Below, piece by piece: positions 1-8,450 of a DNA stretch of 64,000 bases. A program made the position numbers and the translations under genes. Each line of letters begins with the position of its first letter. Within the stretch, counting starts at the first letter, position 1. The stretch comes from Gloeothece verrucosa PCC 7822 (lineage in GTDB: Bacteria > Cyanobacteriota > Cyanobacteriia > Cyanobacteriales > Microcystaceae). The notes below the pieces were generated by a model. That model was not told where the DNA came from. It searched no databases and was given only the letters and a program-made list of their open reading frames with translations. The DNA lies in the NCBI RefSeq assembly GCF_000147335.1, contig NC_014501.1, positions 4,828,501 to 4,892,500 on the forward strand. Reading direction: 5' to 3'.

Positions 1-1004
1 ATTTCTTTGAAAGTCCTAATATCGAAGGGGATACGACTGTTCTTAATCGGGCTGATGTTAAGACGAATTCTGAAGAAGTGGGCGTTTTACCGGCGTTAAA
101 ATATGCGAATGTGAGCCTAAAAACTAAGGCTAAGGTGGTCTGTTTACATACCAATTCTTCGGGACGAGAAGTTAAGGCCGTAGAAGCGGAAATTTGTGGG
201 CAGTCTTATTTATTTTTCGCCGATATTGTGGTGTTAGCTTGTGGCGCGGTTAATTCGGCGGCTTTGTTGCTACGATCTGCCAGTGAAAAGCATCCTATCG
301 GATTAGCGAATCGTTCGGATCAGGTGGGACGAAATTTTATGAAACACCTGAATACGGTGATGGTGCAATTTAGTTCTGCACCGAATAAGAGTGTGTTTCA
401 AAAGACCATTTGTGTGAATGATTTTTACTGGGGAGATAAAGATTTTTCTTCCCCGATGGGTCATATTCAAAATACTGGTAATATCGTTCAAGATATGCTG
501 CCCACTGAGGCGATGCCGATTTTGTCGCTGTTGGTGAAGTTGATGCCGGGTTTTGGGTTGCGGCAATTGGCGAATCATTCTATTGGTTGGTGGTTGCAGA
601 CGGAAGATTTACCTGATCCCAATAATCGCGTGCAGCTAGTGGGGGATAAGCTCCGTTTGGATTATACTCCGAATAATACAGAAGCTCATGATCGCCTGAT
701 TCATCGTTGGATGGATGTTCTCAAAGCTATTGATCGCAGTTCGGATAATTCTCTGTTTCCTTGGGGGGTTTACCCGCGCAGTGAAACTCCGATTCAAGTG
801 GTGGCTTATCAGTGTGGCACTTGCCGCTTTGGGGAAGATCCCACCACATCGGTTTTAGACATCAATTGTCGCGCTCATGATGTGGATAATCTTTATATTG
901 TTGATGGGAGTTTCTTCCCGTCTAGTGCTGGTGTGACTCCGGCTTTGACGATTATTGCTAATGCGCTGCGAGTGGGAGATCATTTGATTGAACGCTTGAA
1001 ATAA
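1..1004 (+). CDS. GMC-family oxidoreductase (C-terminal part, cut by window edge)
   Basis: This is the C-terminal two-thirds or so of an FAD-dependent GMC (glucose-methanol-choline) oxidoreductase. The frame is open from base 3 to the stop at 1004, so the apparent GTG start at 78 is internal and the N-terminal FAD-binding GxGxxG region lies outside the window. The mid-region segment reading VVLACGAVNSAALLLRS is the usual GMC FAD-contact motif. The C-terminal segment with NLYIVDGSFFPSSAGVTPAL matches the GMC_oxred_C domain, where the catalytic His/Asn region and flavin contacts lie. The substrate cannot be told from the sequence; alcohols or sugars are typical of the family. The gene is followed by 218 bp of noncoding DNA and a convergent alcohol dehydrogenase. 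Confidence 0.85.
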   Translation, partial: FFESPNIEGDTTVLNRADVKTNSEEVGVLPALKYANVSLKTKAKVVCLHTNSSGREVKAVEAEICGQSYLFFADIVVLACGAVNSAALLLRSASEKHPIGLANRSDQVGRNFMKHLNTVMVQFSSAPNKSVFQKTICVNDFYWGDKDFSSPMGHIQNTGNIVQDMLPTEAMPILSLLVKLMPGFGLRQLANHSIGWWLQTEDLPDPNNRVQLVGDKLRLDYTPNNTEAHDRLIHRWMDVLKAIDRSSDNSLFPWGVYPRSETPIQVVAYQCGTCRFGEDPTTSVLDINCRAHDVDNLYIVDGSFFPSSAGVTPALTIIANALRVGDHLIERLK

Positions 1005-1222
1005 TCCCTTACCCAATAAGGGCGGGGGCCAACCGAACAAAGCCTTAGCATAGCAGGCTAAAAGAATTATTAACTGTAGGATGTTTTCTTAAGGCATCCT
1101 ATTTTTATTGTGTGACTTTAACGCATCATTATCTGATGATATTTTAGATTTATTTGAACCTAAATGAAGTTACTTCTAGATACTCATATTTTGTTAATAT
1201 CTCAAGCTTTACAATATATAAT

Positions 1223-2176
1223 TTAACTCATCTCCAATAAAATTTTTAACACGCCTTTACGTTGCGCCGCTTCAAAAGCTTCCTTTCCTTCACTAAGGGG
1301 ATAACGCCCATCTATTAACCCCTCTACATCAATTTTTCCGGCTGCGAGTAATTCAATAGCTTTAGGAAAAGGACCACAACGAGAACCCATAACCGTAATT
1401 TCATCCACCACTAAAGAAGAAGCATCTAGGGTTAAATTGCCGGCATAGGTACTTTTCAGCACTAGCGTACCACGAGGACGCAAGGCACGACGAGCCAGAC
1501 TAAACCCTTCAGGGTTGCCGGTACATTCCACCGCGATATCAAACGCCCTATCACTCACCGCCTCACTCAACCCGGTTTTTATGCCTCTGGCTTCTAATAG
1601 TGCCAATTTTTCCCGATGACGACCAATGACCAATAGTTCACAACCGGTTAAAGCCAGGGTTTGAGCGACTAATTGCCCTAATTTGCCATCTCCTACCACT
1701 AAAACCCGTTCATTAGGAGTAATAGACAATTGTTCTTGAATTTCCAACGCCGCCGCCACCGGTTCTGTAAAAGTTGCCGCATCAGTGGTGATCGAATCCG
1801 GGATAGGATGAAGATTAGTAACTGGTAGAGTCAGATAATCCGCAAAAGCCCCATGACGGTTAACAATACCCAAAACCGTGCGATTTTCACAGTGAGTCGG
1901 TTGTCCTGTGCGGCAAAAACGACAATAACCGCAACTGGCGTTAATTTCTCCTACTACCCGTTTATTGATCAGATGTTCGGGTCCGTTTTCTACCAGTCCG
2001 ACAAATTCATGGCCGAGAACACCTTTATAGGGATAATAACCTCTGAGTAATTCTAGATCAGTATTACAAATTCCTGCCCGTAAAACTCGTACACAAACCT
2101 CACCAGATGGAGGAGAAGGAGTTGGGATATCGGTACGCAGGTGAAGTTGTTGGTTTTCTAGCCAAAGTCCTTTCAT
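1223..2176 (-). CDS. Zinc-dependent medium-chain alcohol dehydrogenase
   Basis: A 317-residue MDR-superfamily NAD(P)-dependent dehydrogenase. Catalytic zinc ligands are visible as Cys37 (GICNTD) and His56 with the following Glu (GHEF). The structural zinc loop is present as Cys82, Cys85, Cys88 and Cys96 (CGYCRFC then C). The Rossmann nucleotide-binding motif VLVVGDGKLGQLVA lies near residue 160. The protein resembles threonine or sorbitol dehydrogenase-like MDRs, but it is shorter than the usual 340-350 residues and the substrate is not evident. It is the last gene of a tight minus-strand run (ntcA, DUF3084, yqgF-like, this gene) and starts 16 bp after the yqgF-like stop, so co-transcription is likely. 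Confidence 0.88.
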   Translation of the reverse strand: MKGLWLENQQLHLRTDIPTPSPPSGEVCVRVLRAGICNTDLELLRGYYPYKGVLGHEFVGLVENGPEHLINKRVVGEINASCGYCRFCRTGQPTHCENRTVLGIVNRHGAFADYLTLPVTNLHPIPDSITTDAATFTEPVAAALEIQEQLSITPNERVLVVGDGKLGQLVAQTLALTGCELLVIGRHREKLALLEARGIKTGLSEAVSDRAFDIAVECTGNPEGFSLARRALRPRGTLVLKSTYAGNLTLDASSLVVDEITVMGSRCGPFPKAIELLAAGKIDVEGLIDGRYPLSEGKEAFEAAQRKGVLKILLEMS

Positions 2177-2192
2177 ATAATTTTCTTTATTA

Positions 2193-2591
2193 TTAGGGTG
2201 TTTTATTTAAATAGCGTTCTATCAATAAGATAGCCACCAGGTCATCAATAGGACGAGGAGGAAGCCGCATTCCTTGAGGGATAAACCACTGTAACCCTTT
2301 GGGGGGATACATTTCCCAATAGCGATCACGGGCTTCTAGTGAGCTATTTCTCTCATCTACCATCACAATAGGAATAGACTCGGCTAATTCTGTTTCTAGT
2401 TTAGCCTTCCAAGTTTTAGAGGTGGTTTGGTTTCCCATGACTAATAATTCGATGGGATACTGTTGAAATAGGGTGTTTATGACCGAGATCGCGCCATCTG
2501 ATTCTACTACCTCATGATAATAAATCTGACGGTCATTTCCCATAATCGCCACACCACATTTATCTCTACCGGGATCAAATCCTAAAATCAT
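2193..2591 (-). CDS. YqgF/RuvX-like RNase H-fold nuclease
   Basis: A 132-residue small protein of the RuvC/YqgF-like RNase H fold. It opens with the first beta-strand motif ILGFDPGRDKCGVA, whose Asp6 is the expected first metal ligand. A Glu in VDERN near residue 80 and the Asp pair in PRPIDDLVAILL near the C-terminus complete a plausible acidic active site. Family members process pre-16S rRNA or resolve branched DNA; which of these applies here is not decidable. This form looks like the divergent cyanobacterial one rather than canonical YqgF. It sits 27 bp downstream of the DUF3084 gene and 16 bp upstream of the dehydrogenase. Confidence 0.75.
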   Translation of the reverse strand: MILGFDPGRDKCGVAIMGNDRQIYYHEVVESDGAISVINTLFQQYPIELLVMGNQTTSKTWKAKLETELAESIPIVMVDERNSSLEARDRYWEMYPPKGLQWFIPQGMRLPPRPIDDLVAILLIERYLNKTP

Positions 2592-2618
2592 CGGAGCTAC
2601 CTACTATTAACCAATGAC

Positions 2619-4127
2619 TTAAGTGCTAAAAATCACTTTACCATCTCGGACGGCAACCAAGCGAAGTTTTAGCGGTCCGGCGGTATAGGTGGGTTCAGAT
2701 GCAACTGCTTGAATTTCATCTAAAGGTTGTTCACTGCTGTTAACTTGTTGAATAAACTGAACCAATTTTGTTAAACTTCCATCTCCAATTTGAATGGTCC
2801 CTAAAATGCCTTGTCTCCTGGCTCTAAATTGAGCGGCTGATAAGAGAATATCTAATCTTTTTTGAATTTCTTCTTCGGTCAAATTTCCTGAATCTATAGA
2901 TACAGCCGCTATTTCTTGTTCTTCGTCAAAAATTTTTTGATTGGGAACCACATCAGCAAAGACTCTAATTTCTTGTTCTCCTAAAACATAATTGCCGGCT
3001 GAAATTATTCGGACCACATATTCTCCCCCATCTTTTAGGGTTTGAATTAATTGTTCCACTTGAGCTTTAGTAATTTTTACCAGTCTTTCATCTGTATTTT
3101 TACTTTCAGGTCGAGTGGCCATTATGGCGGTTCTATTTGCCTCTTGTAAAAGTTGATCGATCACTTTGATAATTGTATCAGACTCAGGTCGAGTTAAGCG
3201 AAATGCTCCTAAAGATAGAACTTGTCCTTTAAGAATTGCTATTTTTCTTTCCCGTAAGTCTTGATAATTTTGATAATATTGTTCTAAGACTTCTACTTCT
3301 CGTTTCAGAAAAGCCAACTGATTTTCTAATTCTCCTAATTTTTCTTCTCGACTTTTCAGATTTTCATCTTTTTGAGCGATGGCTTTATCTAAGAAAGAAA
3401 TTTTACTATCACGTTGCTTAATTTGGTTTTGTAATTTATTTTTCGCTTTTTCTAATTGTTGAATCCGAGACTGATTTTCGGCAATAATTTGATCTTGTTG
3501 AGTTAATTGTTGATTTTGTTGGGCAAGTTTTTTATCTTGTTGAGCTAGGCTATTTTCTCGTTCAGTTAATTGTTGATCTTTTTCTTGTACTTGCTTTTGA
3601 ATATTCTCAATGGTTTGGGTTAACTTTTGCCTTTGCTCCACCAGATCTTGACGTTCTTCTAATAGAGATTGAATATCCGAGCGTAAAATTGTTAATTGAC
3701 TCGATACTTGATCAAATTGACTTCGAGATTTTTTAAAATCTTTATTTAGCTGAGAAAGACGTTTTTGAATTGATGTCTGTTTAGTTTGAGCGATATTTAA
3801 TTCTTTTTCTATAGAGGTTTTCTCTTCTTTAACGGTTTGTAAATTGGTTTCAAGTTTTTTAATGGCATCTCGACGTTCATTGAGCAATTTATCCAGGTCA
3901 AAAACGCCTTGACGTAGAGACTTACTTAAACTAAATAACAACGCCAAGGTTGAACCTGCAATGGCTATCCCTGTTACAATAGTAACAAGCACTGCTGTCT
4001 GACGAGGACGCAGATTAAATAATCTCAGCTTTTTTTTGCCGATCTTGCTTCCTATGCGATCTCCTAATGCAGCGATTAACCCTCCTAAAATCAGGATTGC
4101 TGTAATTAGGATAAAGGCGCTAGTCAT
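2619..4127 (-). CDS. DUF3084 membrane-anchored coiled-coil protein
   Basis: A 502-residue protein of the largely cyanobacterial DUF3084 family, whose function is unknown. The N-terminus has two hydrophobic segments (about residues 3-20 and 45-67) separated by a basic loop rich in Lys and Arg. Then comes a coiled coil of roughly 220 residues (about 75-295) with many Gln, Lys and Glu heptads and internal repeats such as the QQDKKLAQQNQQLTQQ stretch. A globular C-terminal domain of about 200 residues contains the conserved DUF3084 region. The gene lies 24 bp downstream of ntcA, so it may respond to the ntcA promoter. An envelope or scaffold role is possible but is inference only. Confidence 0.85.
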   Translation of the reverse strand: MTSAFILITAILILGGLIAALGDRIGSKIGKKKLRLFNLRPRQTAVLVTIVTGIAIAGSTLALLFSLSKSLRQGVFDLDKLLNERRDAIKKLETNLQTVKEEKTSIEKELNIAQTKQTSIQKRLSQLNKDFKKSRSQFDQVSSQLTILRSDIQSLLEERQDLVEQRQKLTQTIENIQKQVQEKDQQLTERENSLAQQDKKLAQQNQQLTQQDQIIAENQSRIQQLEKAKNKLQNQIKQRDSKISFLDKAIAQKDENLKSREEKLGELENQLAFLKREVEVLEQYYQNYQDLRERKIAILKGQVLSLGAFRLTRPESDTIIKVIDQLLQEANRTAIMATRPESKNTDERLVKITKAQVEQLIQTLKDGGEYVVRIISAGNYVLGEQEIRVFADVVPNQKIFDEEQEIAAVSIDSGNLTEEEIQKRLDILLSAAQFRARRQGILGTIQIGDGSLTKLVQFIQQVNSSEQPLDEIQAVASEPTYTAGPLKLRLVAVRDGKVIFST

Positions 4128-4151
4128 GATTGTAACTGCTCTTGGATAGAG

Positions 4152-4829
4152 TTAAGTAAACTGTTGACTCAGAGCGACGGGATTATGAACAGTAATTTTT
4201 TTCTTATGGATTGAAATCATGCCTTCTTGTCGCAAATCTCCTAATAGACGAGTAACAGTGACTCGGGTAGAGCCAATGGCTTCTGCGATCGCCTGGTGAG
4301 ATAGCTTTAAATCAATTCGAATGCCATCTGGTGTAGGGACACCAAAATCTCGACACAGAATTAATAAGAAACTCACCAACCGAGAACCCATATCTCGGTG
4401 AGCTAAGGTTTCAATCATCATCTCGGTTTGTAAAATCCGTGACGACAATCCCTGTAACATTAACATCGATAATTCAGGATTATTTTTGAGGGCTAACTCT
4501 ACCTGATCAATCGGTGCTGAAAGTAATTCTACAGGGGTAAAGGCCACAGAATGATAAAACCGGTCTGAGCGTTCTCCTGTTATGAGAGATAGTACCCCAA
4601 ATACGCTATTTTCGCGCAACAAGGCTACTGTGATTTCTTCTCCGGCTTCATAAACTCGCGAGAGTTTAACAGCCCCCTTGAGCAGAAAGTAAACTCTCTC
4701 TGCCGGATCACCCGGGAAGAAAATGGTTTTTCCTCTCTCATAGGATTCTACGACAGGGGGATAGTTACCGCCACCGATGCGACGAAAGACTGCAGCTAAA
4801 GGTTTATCTTGAGTCAGGGATAGATCCAT
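4152..4829 (-). CDS. ntcA: Global nitrogen regulator NtcA
   Basis: NtcA is the CRP/FNR-family transcription factor that senses 2-oxoglutarate and activates nitrogen-assimilation genes in cyanobacteria. The N-terminal cyclic-nucleotide-like domain shows ERGKTIFFPGDPAERVY and GEEITVALLRENSVFGVLSL. The dimerisation helix contains SSRILQTEMMIETLAHRDMG, and the C-terminal helix-turn-helix contains LSHQAIAEAIGSTRVTVTRL; all are near-invariant in NtcA. I place the start at the ATG at 4829 (225 residues, beginning MDLSLTQDKP) because known NtcA proteins begin there. A GTG twelve bases upstream is in frame, but no clear Shine-Dalgarno supports it. The gene is divergent from fabI and heads the DUF3084/yqgF/dehydrogenase run. 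I did not find a clean GTA-N8-TAC autoregulatory site in the 231-bp divergent interval. Confidence 0.97.
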   Translation of the reverse strand: MDLSLTQDKPLAAVFRRIGGGNYPPVVESYERGKTIFFPGDPAERVYFLLKGAVKLSRVYEAGEEITVALLRENSVFGVLSLITGERSDRFYHSVAFTPVELLSAPIDQVELALKNNPELSMLMLQGLSSRILQTEMMIETLAHRDMGSRLVSFLLILCRDFGVPTPDGIRIDLKLSHQAIAEAIGSTRVTVTRLLGDLRQEGMISIHKKKITVHNPVALSQQFT

Positions 4830-5060
4830 CACACTTAACACAGAGAGGAAAATAAAAGGTTCTTTGAGACTTAATCGAGTCTTAAATTAATAAATATTAA
4901 ACACACTTCCTAGCCAACTGGCAAAATTTTTAGGGACTTTTTGTTTAACAATGGTTTTATGGGGGGTGTGAGTCTCGATGAAGGCATACATTCAAAGATT
5001 ATAACCATCCCTTTTGACGCTCTCAACTTACGGCCAAGAAATTTTACCCTTTGAACCACT

Positions 5061-5837
5061 ATGTTAGATTTAAACGGAAAGAACGCGCTTGTTACAGGCA
5101 TTGCCAATAATCGTTCCATCGCTTGGGGGATTGCCCAGCAGTTACACAAAGCCGGAGCCAATCTTGGTATAACCTTTTTACCAGATGATAAAGGACGTTT
5201 TGAAAAAAAGGTGCGAGAGTTAGTAGAACCCCTCAATCCTAGCATATTTGTGCCTTGTGACGTACAGAATCAAGAACAGATTGAGGCAACTTTTGCAACC
5301 CTCGCTGATCAATGGGGAAAGCTTGACATTTTGATCCATTGTTTGGCTTTTGCCGATAAGGAGGGTTTAACCGGAGATTTTAGTGCTATTTCTCGGGAGG
5401 CTTTCCAGCAATCTTTAGAAATTAGTACCTATTCTCTAACCCGTTTGGCTAAATACGCTAAACCTTTGATGACAGAAGGCGGCAGTATTGTCACTCTCAC
5501 TTATTTAGGGGGAGTGAAAGTCATTCCTAATTATAATTTGATGGGCATTGCTAAGGCCGGTTTAGATATGAGTGTTCGTTATTTGGCGGCTGAGTTAGGA
5601 CCTCATAACATTCGCGTCAATGGGATTTCTGCCGGACCGATCCGGACTCTGGCTTCTTCTGCGGTGGGCGGTATTTTAGATATGATTCATCATGTAGAAA
5701 AAACTGCCCCTTTAAGACGTACTGTCACTCAGACAGAAGTGGGAAATACGGCGGCTTTTTTGTGTAGTGATTTATCGAGTGGCATTACTGGACAAATTAT
5801 CTACGTGGATGCTGGTTACGAAATCATGGGAATGTAA
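5061..5837 (+). CDS. fabI: Enoyl-[acyl-carrier-protein] reductase (NADH) FabI
   Basis: FabI catalyses the last reductive step of each fatty-acid elongation cycle, reducing trans-2-enoyl-ACP with NADH in the cytoplasm. At 258 residues it has the normal length for the family. Diagnostic features are the modified nucleotide-binding motif GIANNRSIAWGIA near residue 13, the catalytic Tyr-x6-Lys (YNLMGIAKAG) near residue 160, and the C-terminal GQIIYVDAGYEIMGM. It starts at an ATG at 5061, divergent from ntcA with 231 bp between the two start codons. No downstream gene is co-directional within 190 bp; the interval is filled with heptamer repeats. Confidence 0.96.
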   Translation: MLDLNGKNALVTGIANNRSIAWGIAQQLHKAGANLGITFLPDDKGRFEKKVRELVEPLNPSIFVPCDVQNQEQIEATFATLADQWGKLDILIHCLAFADKEGLTGDFSAISREAFQQSLEISTYSLTRLAKYAKPLMTEGGSIVTLTYLGGVKVIPNYNLMGIAKAGLDMSVRYLAAELGPHNIRVNGISAGPIRTLASSAVGGILDMIHHVEKTAPLRRTVTQTEVGNTAAFLCSDLSSGITGQIIYVDAGYEIMGM

Positions 5838-5841
5838 TTTT

Positions 5842-6015
5842 TTTAGTCATTAGTCTTTAGTCCTTGGTCATTAGTCTTTAGTCTTGAATTTTATTCTCAA
5901 TTACTGAGCTTTAATCCCTCATTAATGATAGCTAGACGACTTTGACTGATGACTAACCACTAATGACTAATAACTAATAACTAATAATTAATGACCAATG
6001 ACTAATAACTAATAA
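5842..6015. repeat. Inverted pair of heptamer repeat arrays
   Basis: The fabI-Uma2 interval holds two arrays of degenerate 7-bp units. The left array (about 5842-5885) has units of the type TAGTCAT and TAGTCTT. The right array (about 5938-6015) has units of the type ATGACTA and ATAACTA, which are the reverse complement of the left units. They are separated by about 50 bp, so the whole can fold into a large imperfect hairpin. The same unit recurs at 8393-8446 and 46301-46574. Such short tandemly repeated repetitive sequences are typical of cyanobacterial intergenic DNA. Confidence 0.8.
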
Positions 6016-6029
6016 CTGAGGAATTGTTT

Positions 6030-6620
6030 ATGCTGTCAAATCCATTAGTAATCACTTTGCCTCCTTCTATTAAACTTGATGATGATCAGTTGTTTGAGTT
6101 GTGTGATATCAATGATCATTTAGTTATTCAACGAGATACAAAAACCGGAGATTTATTAATTATGACCCCAGCCGGAGGAGACACCAGTAATCGGAATTTA
6201 AGTTTAAGTGCCCAACTTTATAATTGGACAGAAAAAGATGGGACTGGAATGGCTTTTGATTCTAGTGGCGGATTTCGCATCAAAGGAGCCTCTAGGGACC
6301 CCATGAATCCTGATGCCGCTTGGCTCACTTTAGACCGTTGGAATAGTTTAACTCCCGAAGAAAAAATCAAGTTCCCGCCTCTGTGTCCGGATTTTGTTGT
6401 AGAATTACGTTCTCCTAGTGATTCGGTTGTTTCTTTACAACGAAAAATGCAAGAGTGGATTTTTTTAGGAGTAAAATTAGGCTGGTTAATTGACCGGAAA
6501 AATCGCCAGGTTTATATTTACCGTAGCGATAAAACCGAGGAATGTTTAGATAATCCTACTTCGCTCACCGGAGAGCCTCTACTGGTAGGTTTTGTCTTAG
6601 ATATGAATAAAATTTGGTAA
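6030..6620 (+). CDS. Uma2 family (DUF820) putative endonuclease
   Basis: A 196-residue protein of the Uma2/DUF820 family, restriction-endonuclease-fold proteins that are greatly multiplied in cyanobacteria. Visible family features are an N-terminal region with LVIQRDTKTGDLLIMTPAGG, the central AWLTLDRWNSLTPEEK, and the PD-(D/E)xK-like core in PDFVVELRSPSDSVVSLQRKMQEW, where Asp and Glu precede a downstream Lys. It then has GVKLGWLIDRKNRQVYIYR. I start at the ATG at 6030, preceded by GAGG about 9 bp upstream; a TTG two codons earlier is the alternative. The function in the cell is unknown; nuclease activity is predicted from the fold. It stands alone between repeat arrays and a convergent gene. 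Confidence 0.88.
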   Translation: MLSNPLVITLPPSIKLDDDQLFELCDINDHLVIQRDTKTGDLLIMTPAGGDTSNRNLSLSAQLYNWTEKDGTGMAFDSSGGFRIKGASRDPMNPDAAWLTLDRWNSLTPEEKIKFPPLCPDFVVELRSPSDSVVSLQRKMQEWIFLGVKLGWLIDRKNRQVYIYRSDKTEECLDNPTSLTGEPLLVGFVLDMNKIW

Positions 6621-6676
6621 GGATAAGCTACTCAATAAACGGCTAAGACTAATAAAAATTTATGGCAATTAGGCTC

Positions 6677-7120
6677 TTATTTTTCCATTCTGATGACTCT
6701 TCCTTGGCTGTCGGTTCGATAAACCCAAGTTTGATTTTTATAAGACATTACCACTCGCCACCCCTCAACCAACGCTTGAGTACAAATTTCATCGGAAGCC
6801 GCTAGTCCTAAACAGCCATTGGGCCAAGTTTGTCGCGTTGCGGATTTAAGTTTTAACTTGTCAGTGGCAATATTGGTACGCCGCGCTAAATCCTGACGAA
6901 CACTATTAACCACTACAGGCGGAATTTTACTGTCTCCTTGTTGGGCGATGATCATAGCTGACTCCGTATCAGGAAACCGCACAGTAACAGCGATGGCGGC
7001 TGAATTTGTTCCCAAGCATAACAGACTGACTAAAACCACGATAGATAGACATGATAGCGTCTGAATAACTTTCTGGGAGTCACAAGTAGGGACTATTAAA
7101 TCTTTTATTAGTGATGCCAT
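6677..7120 (-). CDS. Conserved secreted or membrane-anchored protein of unknown function
   Basis: A 147-residue protein with an N-terminal hydrophobic segment (about residues 23-45) that can act as a signal peptide or anchor. A C-terminal domain of about 80 residues follows. The domain has paired cysteines in NGCLGLAASDEICTQALVEGW and ends with TWVYRTDSQGRVIRM, a pattern I have seen in cyanobacterial extracellular hypothetical proteins but cannot name. The two cysteines could form a disulfide outside the cytoplasm. The start at 7120 is supported by AAGGAGG about 10 bp upstream. It is divergent from the gene at 7186 with only 65 bp between start codons, so the two share a promoter region. Confidence 0.7.
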   Translation of the reverse strand: MASLIKDLIVPTCDSQKVIQTLSCLSIVVLVSLLCLGTNSAAIAVTVRFPDTESAMIIAQQGDSKIPPVVVNSVRQDLARRTNIATDKLKLKSATRQTWPNGCLGLAASDEICTQALVEGWRVVMSYKNQTWVYRTDSQGRVIRMEK

Positions 7121-7185
7121 GTTAAATTCGCCTCCTTTTTGGGAACTCTGAGTATAGCACTACAATTTTGGTCAAAGTGTGAAAT

Positions 7186-7998
7186 ATGTCCTCTCAATGG
7201 TTGTTCGTCAATCCCGTTTTAGCACAAACTTCTACCGAATTAGCGACATCATCCCCGATTTCAGTATCCTCAGTAAATCCCTCTGGAGCCAAGGCTTGGA
7301 TGTATAGCACCAGTGCCTTAGCGCTCGTTTTAATTGCTGTAGTTGTCTATGGTAAGCTAAAAATTATTAAGGCGGAGAAAGCTTTAAAATTTGAGCAATT
7401 TAAAACTAAGGATTTAAAGAAAAAACTGAAATTAGCCTTAGTGACTATTAAAAAGATGGAGTCTAATCCGGATTTAGTTCATTCTCGGGCATTTAATCTT
7501 GATTATTTAAGAATGCGAATGGATGAAGAAGTCTTCCATTATGTTATCGTCAACCAAATTAAGATGAAAATTACTCAGTTGATCGGGGAAGCTTTACGTC
7601 CAAGTACAGATAAAAATATGGCTGGTGTAGTTCCCGGTAGCCGTAAAATTGATGAAAATTTTGATGTTACTTATGAAGTAGAAACAGGAGAAGGAAAATG
7701 GAATAAAGGAGTTTTGTTCCGAATTCAGATTAAATTAACCAAGTTACCGACTCAAACTTCTTCTACCACCGTTAATGAAATTATTGAGTGCGTGGAAGTT
7801 TTTCTATCGGCTAATTCTGAGCATGAAAATTGGCAGCCTGCTATTCATGGTCATGTGGTTCTGATGCAGTGGGACCAAAAAGCTCGACCTACCCCGCTAT
7901 TAGTGCTAGAACAATCTGAAGAAGGAGTGAACGTGAGTTATCGGAGTACGCCGGCTCGGATGCCCACTGCTCCAGTATCAGAAAAAATCGCTGAGTAA
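7186..7998 (+). CDS. Conserved hypothetical protein with a single membrane segment
   Basis: A 270-residue protein. The first 13 residues end in PVLAQ, like a signal-peptide cleavage site but too short to be a full signal; an in-frame stop just upstream of 7186 rules out a longer start. One transmembrane helix is at about residues 39-56, followed by a Lys-rich amphipathic stretch (EKALKFEQFKTKDLKKKLK) and a soluble domain of about 190 residues. I do not recognise the domain. It contains a conserved-looking RMRMDEEVFHYVIVNQIKMK segment and a mixed beta region. The cyanobacterial style of composition suggests a lineage-specific membrane protein with a cytoplasmic or lumenal domain; topology is not determinable here. 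Confidence 0.7.
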   Translation: MSSQWLFVNPVLAQTSTELATSSPISVSSVNPSGAKAWMYSTSALALVLIAVVVYGKLKIIKAEKALKFEQFKTKDLKKKLKLALVTIKKMESNPDLVHSRAFNLDYLRMRMDEEVFHYVIVNQIKMKITQLIGEALRPSTDKNMAGVVPGSRKIDENFDVTYEVETGEGKWNKGVLFRIQIKLTKLPTQTSSTTVNEIIECVEVFLSANSEHENWQPAIHGHVVLMQWDQKARPTPLLVLEQSEEGVNVSYRSTPARMPTAPVSEKIAE

Positions 7999-8047
7999 AA
8001 TGATCTACAATGAAAACGCACTTGTCTAGGTTTAGCTAAAATCGTCT

Positions 8048-8392
8048 ATGCCACGTTTTTTAATAACTTGGATTGTTACTGCTGTATCTTTGATGATTAC
8101 AGCCAATATTGTTCCTGGGATTGAAATTAAAAGTTGGACAACGGCAGCAATAGGAGCGATTATTTTAGGATTGGTCAATGCAGTTGTCAGACCCATTTTA
8201 AAAATTTTAACTTTTCCCATAACCATTCTAACGTTAGGATTATTTTTATTTATAATCAATGCTATCTGTTTTTCCTTGGTTGGATATTTGAGTGGATTTA
8301 AGATCAACAGTTTTTGGGATGCTTTAATAGGCTCAATTGTTTTTTCCTTGGTTTCTTGGGGCATTAATTTATTAATCGGTAATAAAAAATAG
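8048..8392 (+). CDS. Phage holin family / DUF360-type small membrane protein
   Basis: A 114-residue very hydrophobic protein with four predicted transmembrane segments (about residues 4-25, 30-48, 55-80 and 85-110). The sequence LGLVNAVVRPILKILTFPIT is the hallmark of the mycobacterial four-TMS phage-holin-like superfamily (DUF360), widespread in bacterial chromosomes and not necessarily phage-derived. No endolysin or phage gene is nearby, so a lysis role is not supported; a housekeeping membrane role is more likely. The start is the ATG at 8048. The gene runs directly into a heptamer repeat array. Confidence 0.88.
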   Translation: MPRFLITWIVTAVSLMITANIVPGIEIKSWTTAAIGAIILGLVNAVVRPILKILTFPITILTLGLFLFIINAICFSLVGYLSGFKINSFWDALIGSIVFSLVSWGINLLIGNKK

Positions 8393-8446
8393 TCATTGGT
8401 CATTAGTCATTAATCATTAGTCAATAGTCATTAGTCAATACTCTTC
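8393..8446. repeat. Heptamer repeat array (TAGTCAT type)
   Basis: About seven degenerate copies of a 7-bp unit (TAGTCAT, TGGTCAT, TAATCAT, TAGTCAA) fill the convergent interval between the holin-like gene and cbiG-cobJ. The unit is the same as in the arrays at 5842-6015 and 46301-46574. No inverted partner array is present here. Confidence 0.8.
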
Positions 8447-8450
8447 CCTG

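Noticed and set aside
4910..5245. 111-residue minus-strand ORF
   Set aside because: It overlaps the start of fabI in antisense, has no family features and is explained by fabI codon structure.
8032..8403. 123-residue minus-strand ORF
   Set aside because: It is the exact antisense shadow of the holin-like gene and shows the mirrored hydrophobic codons.
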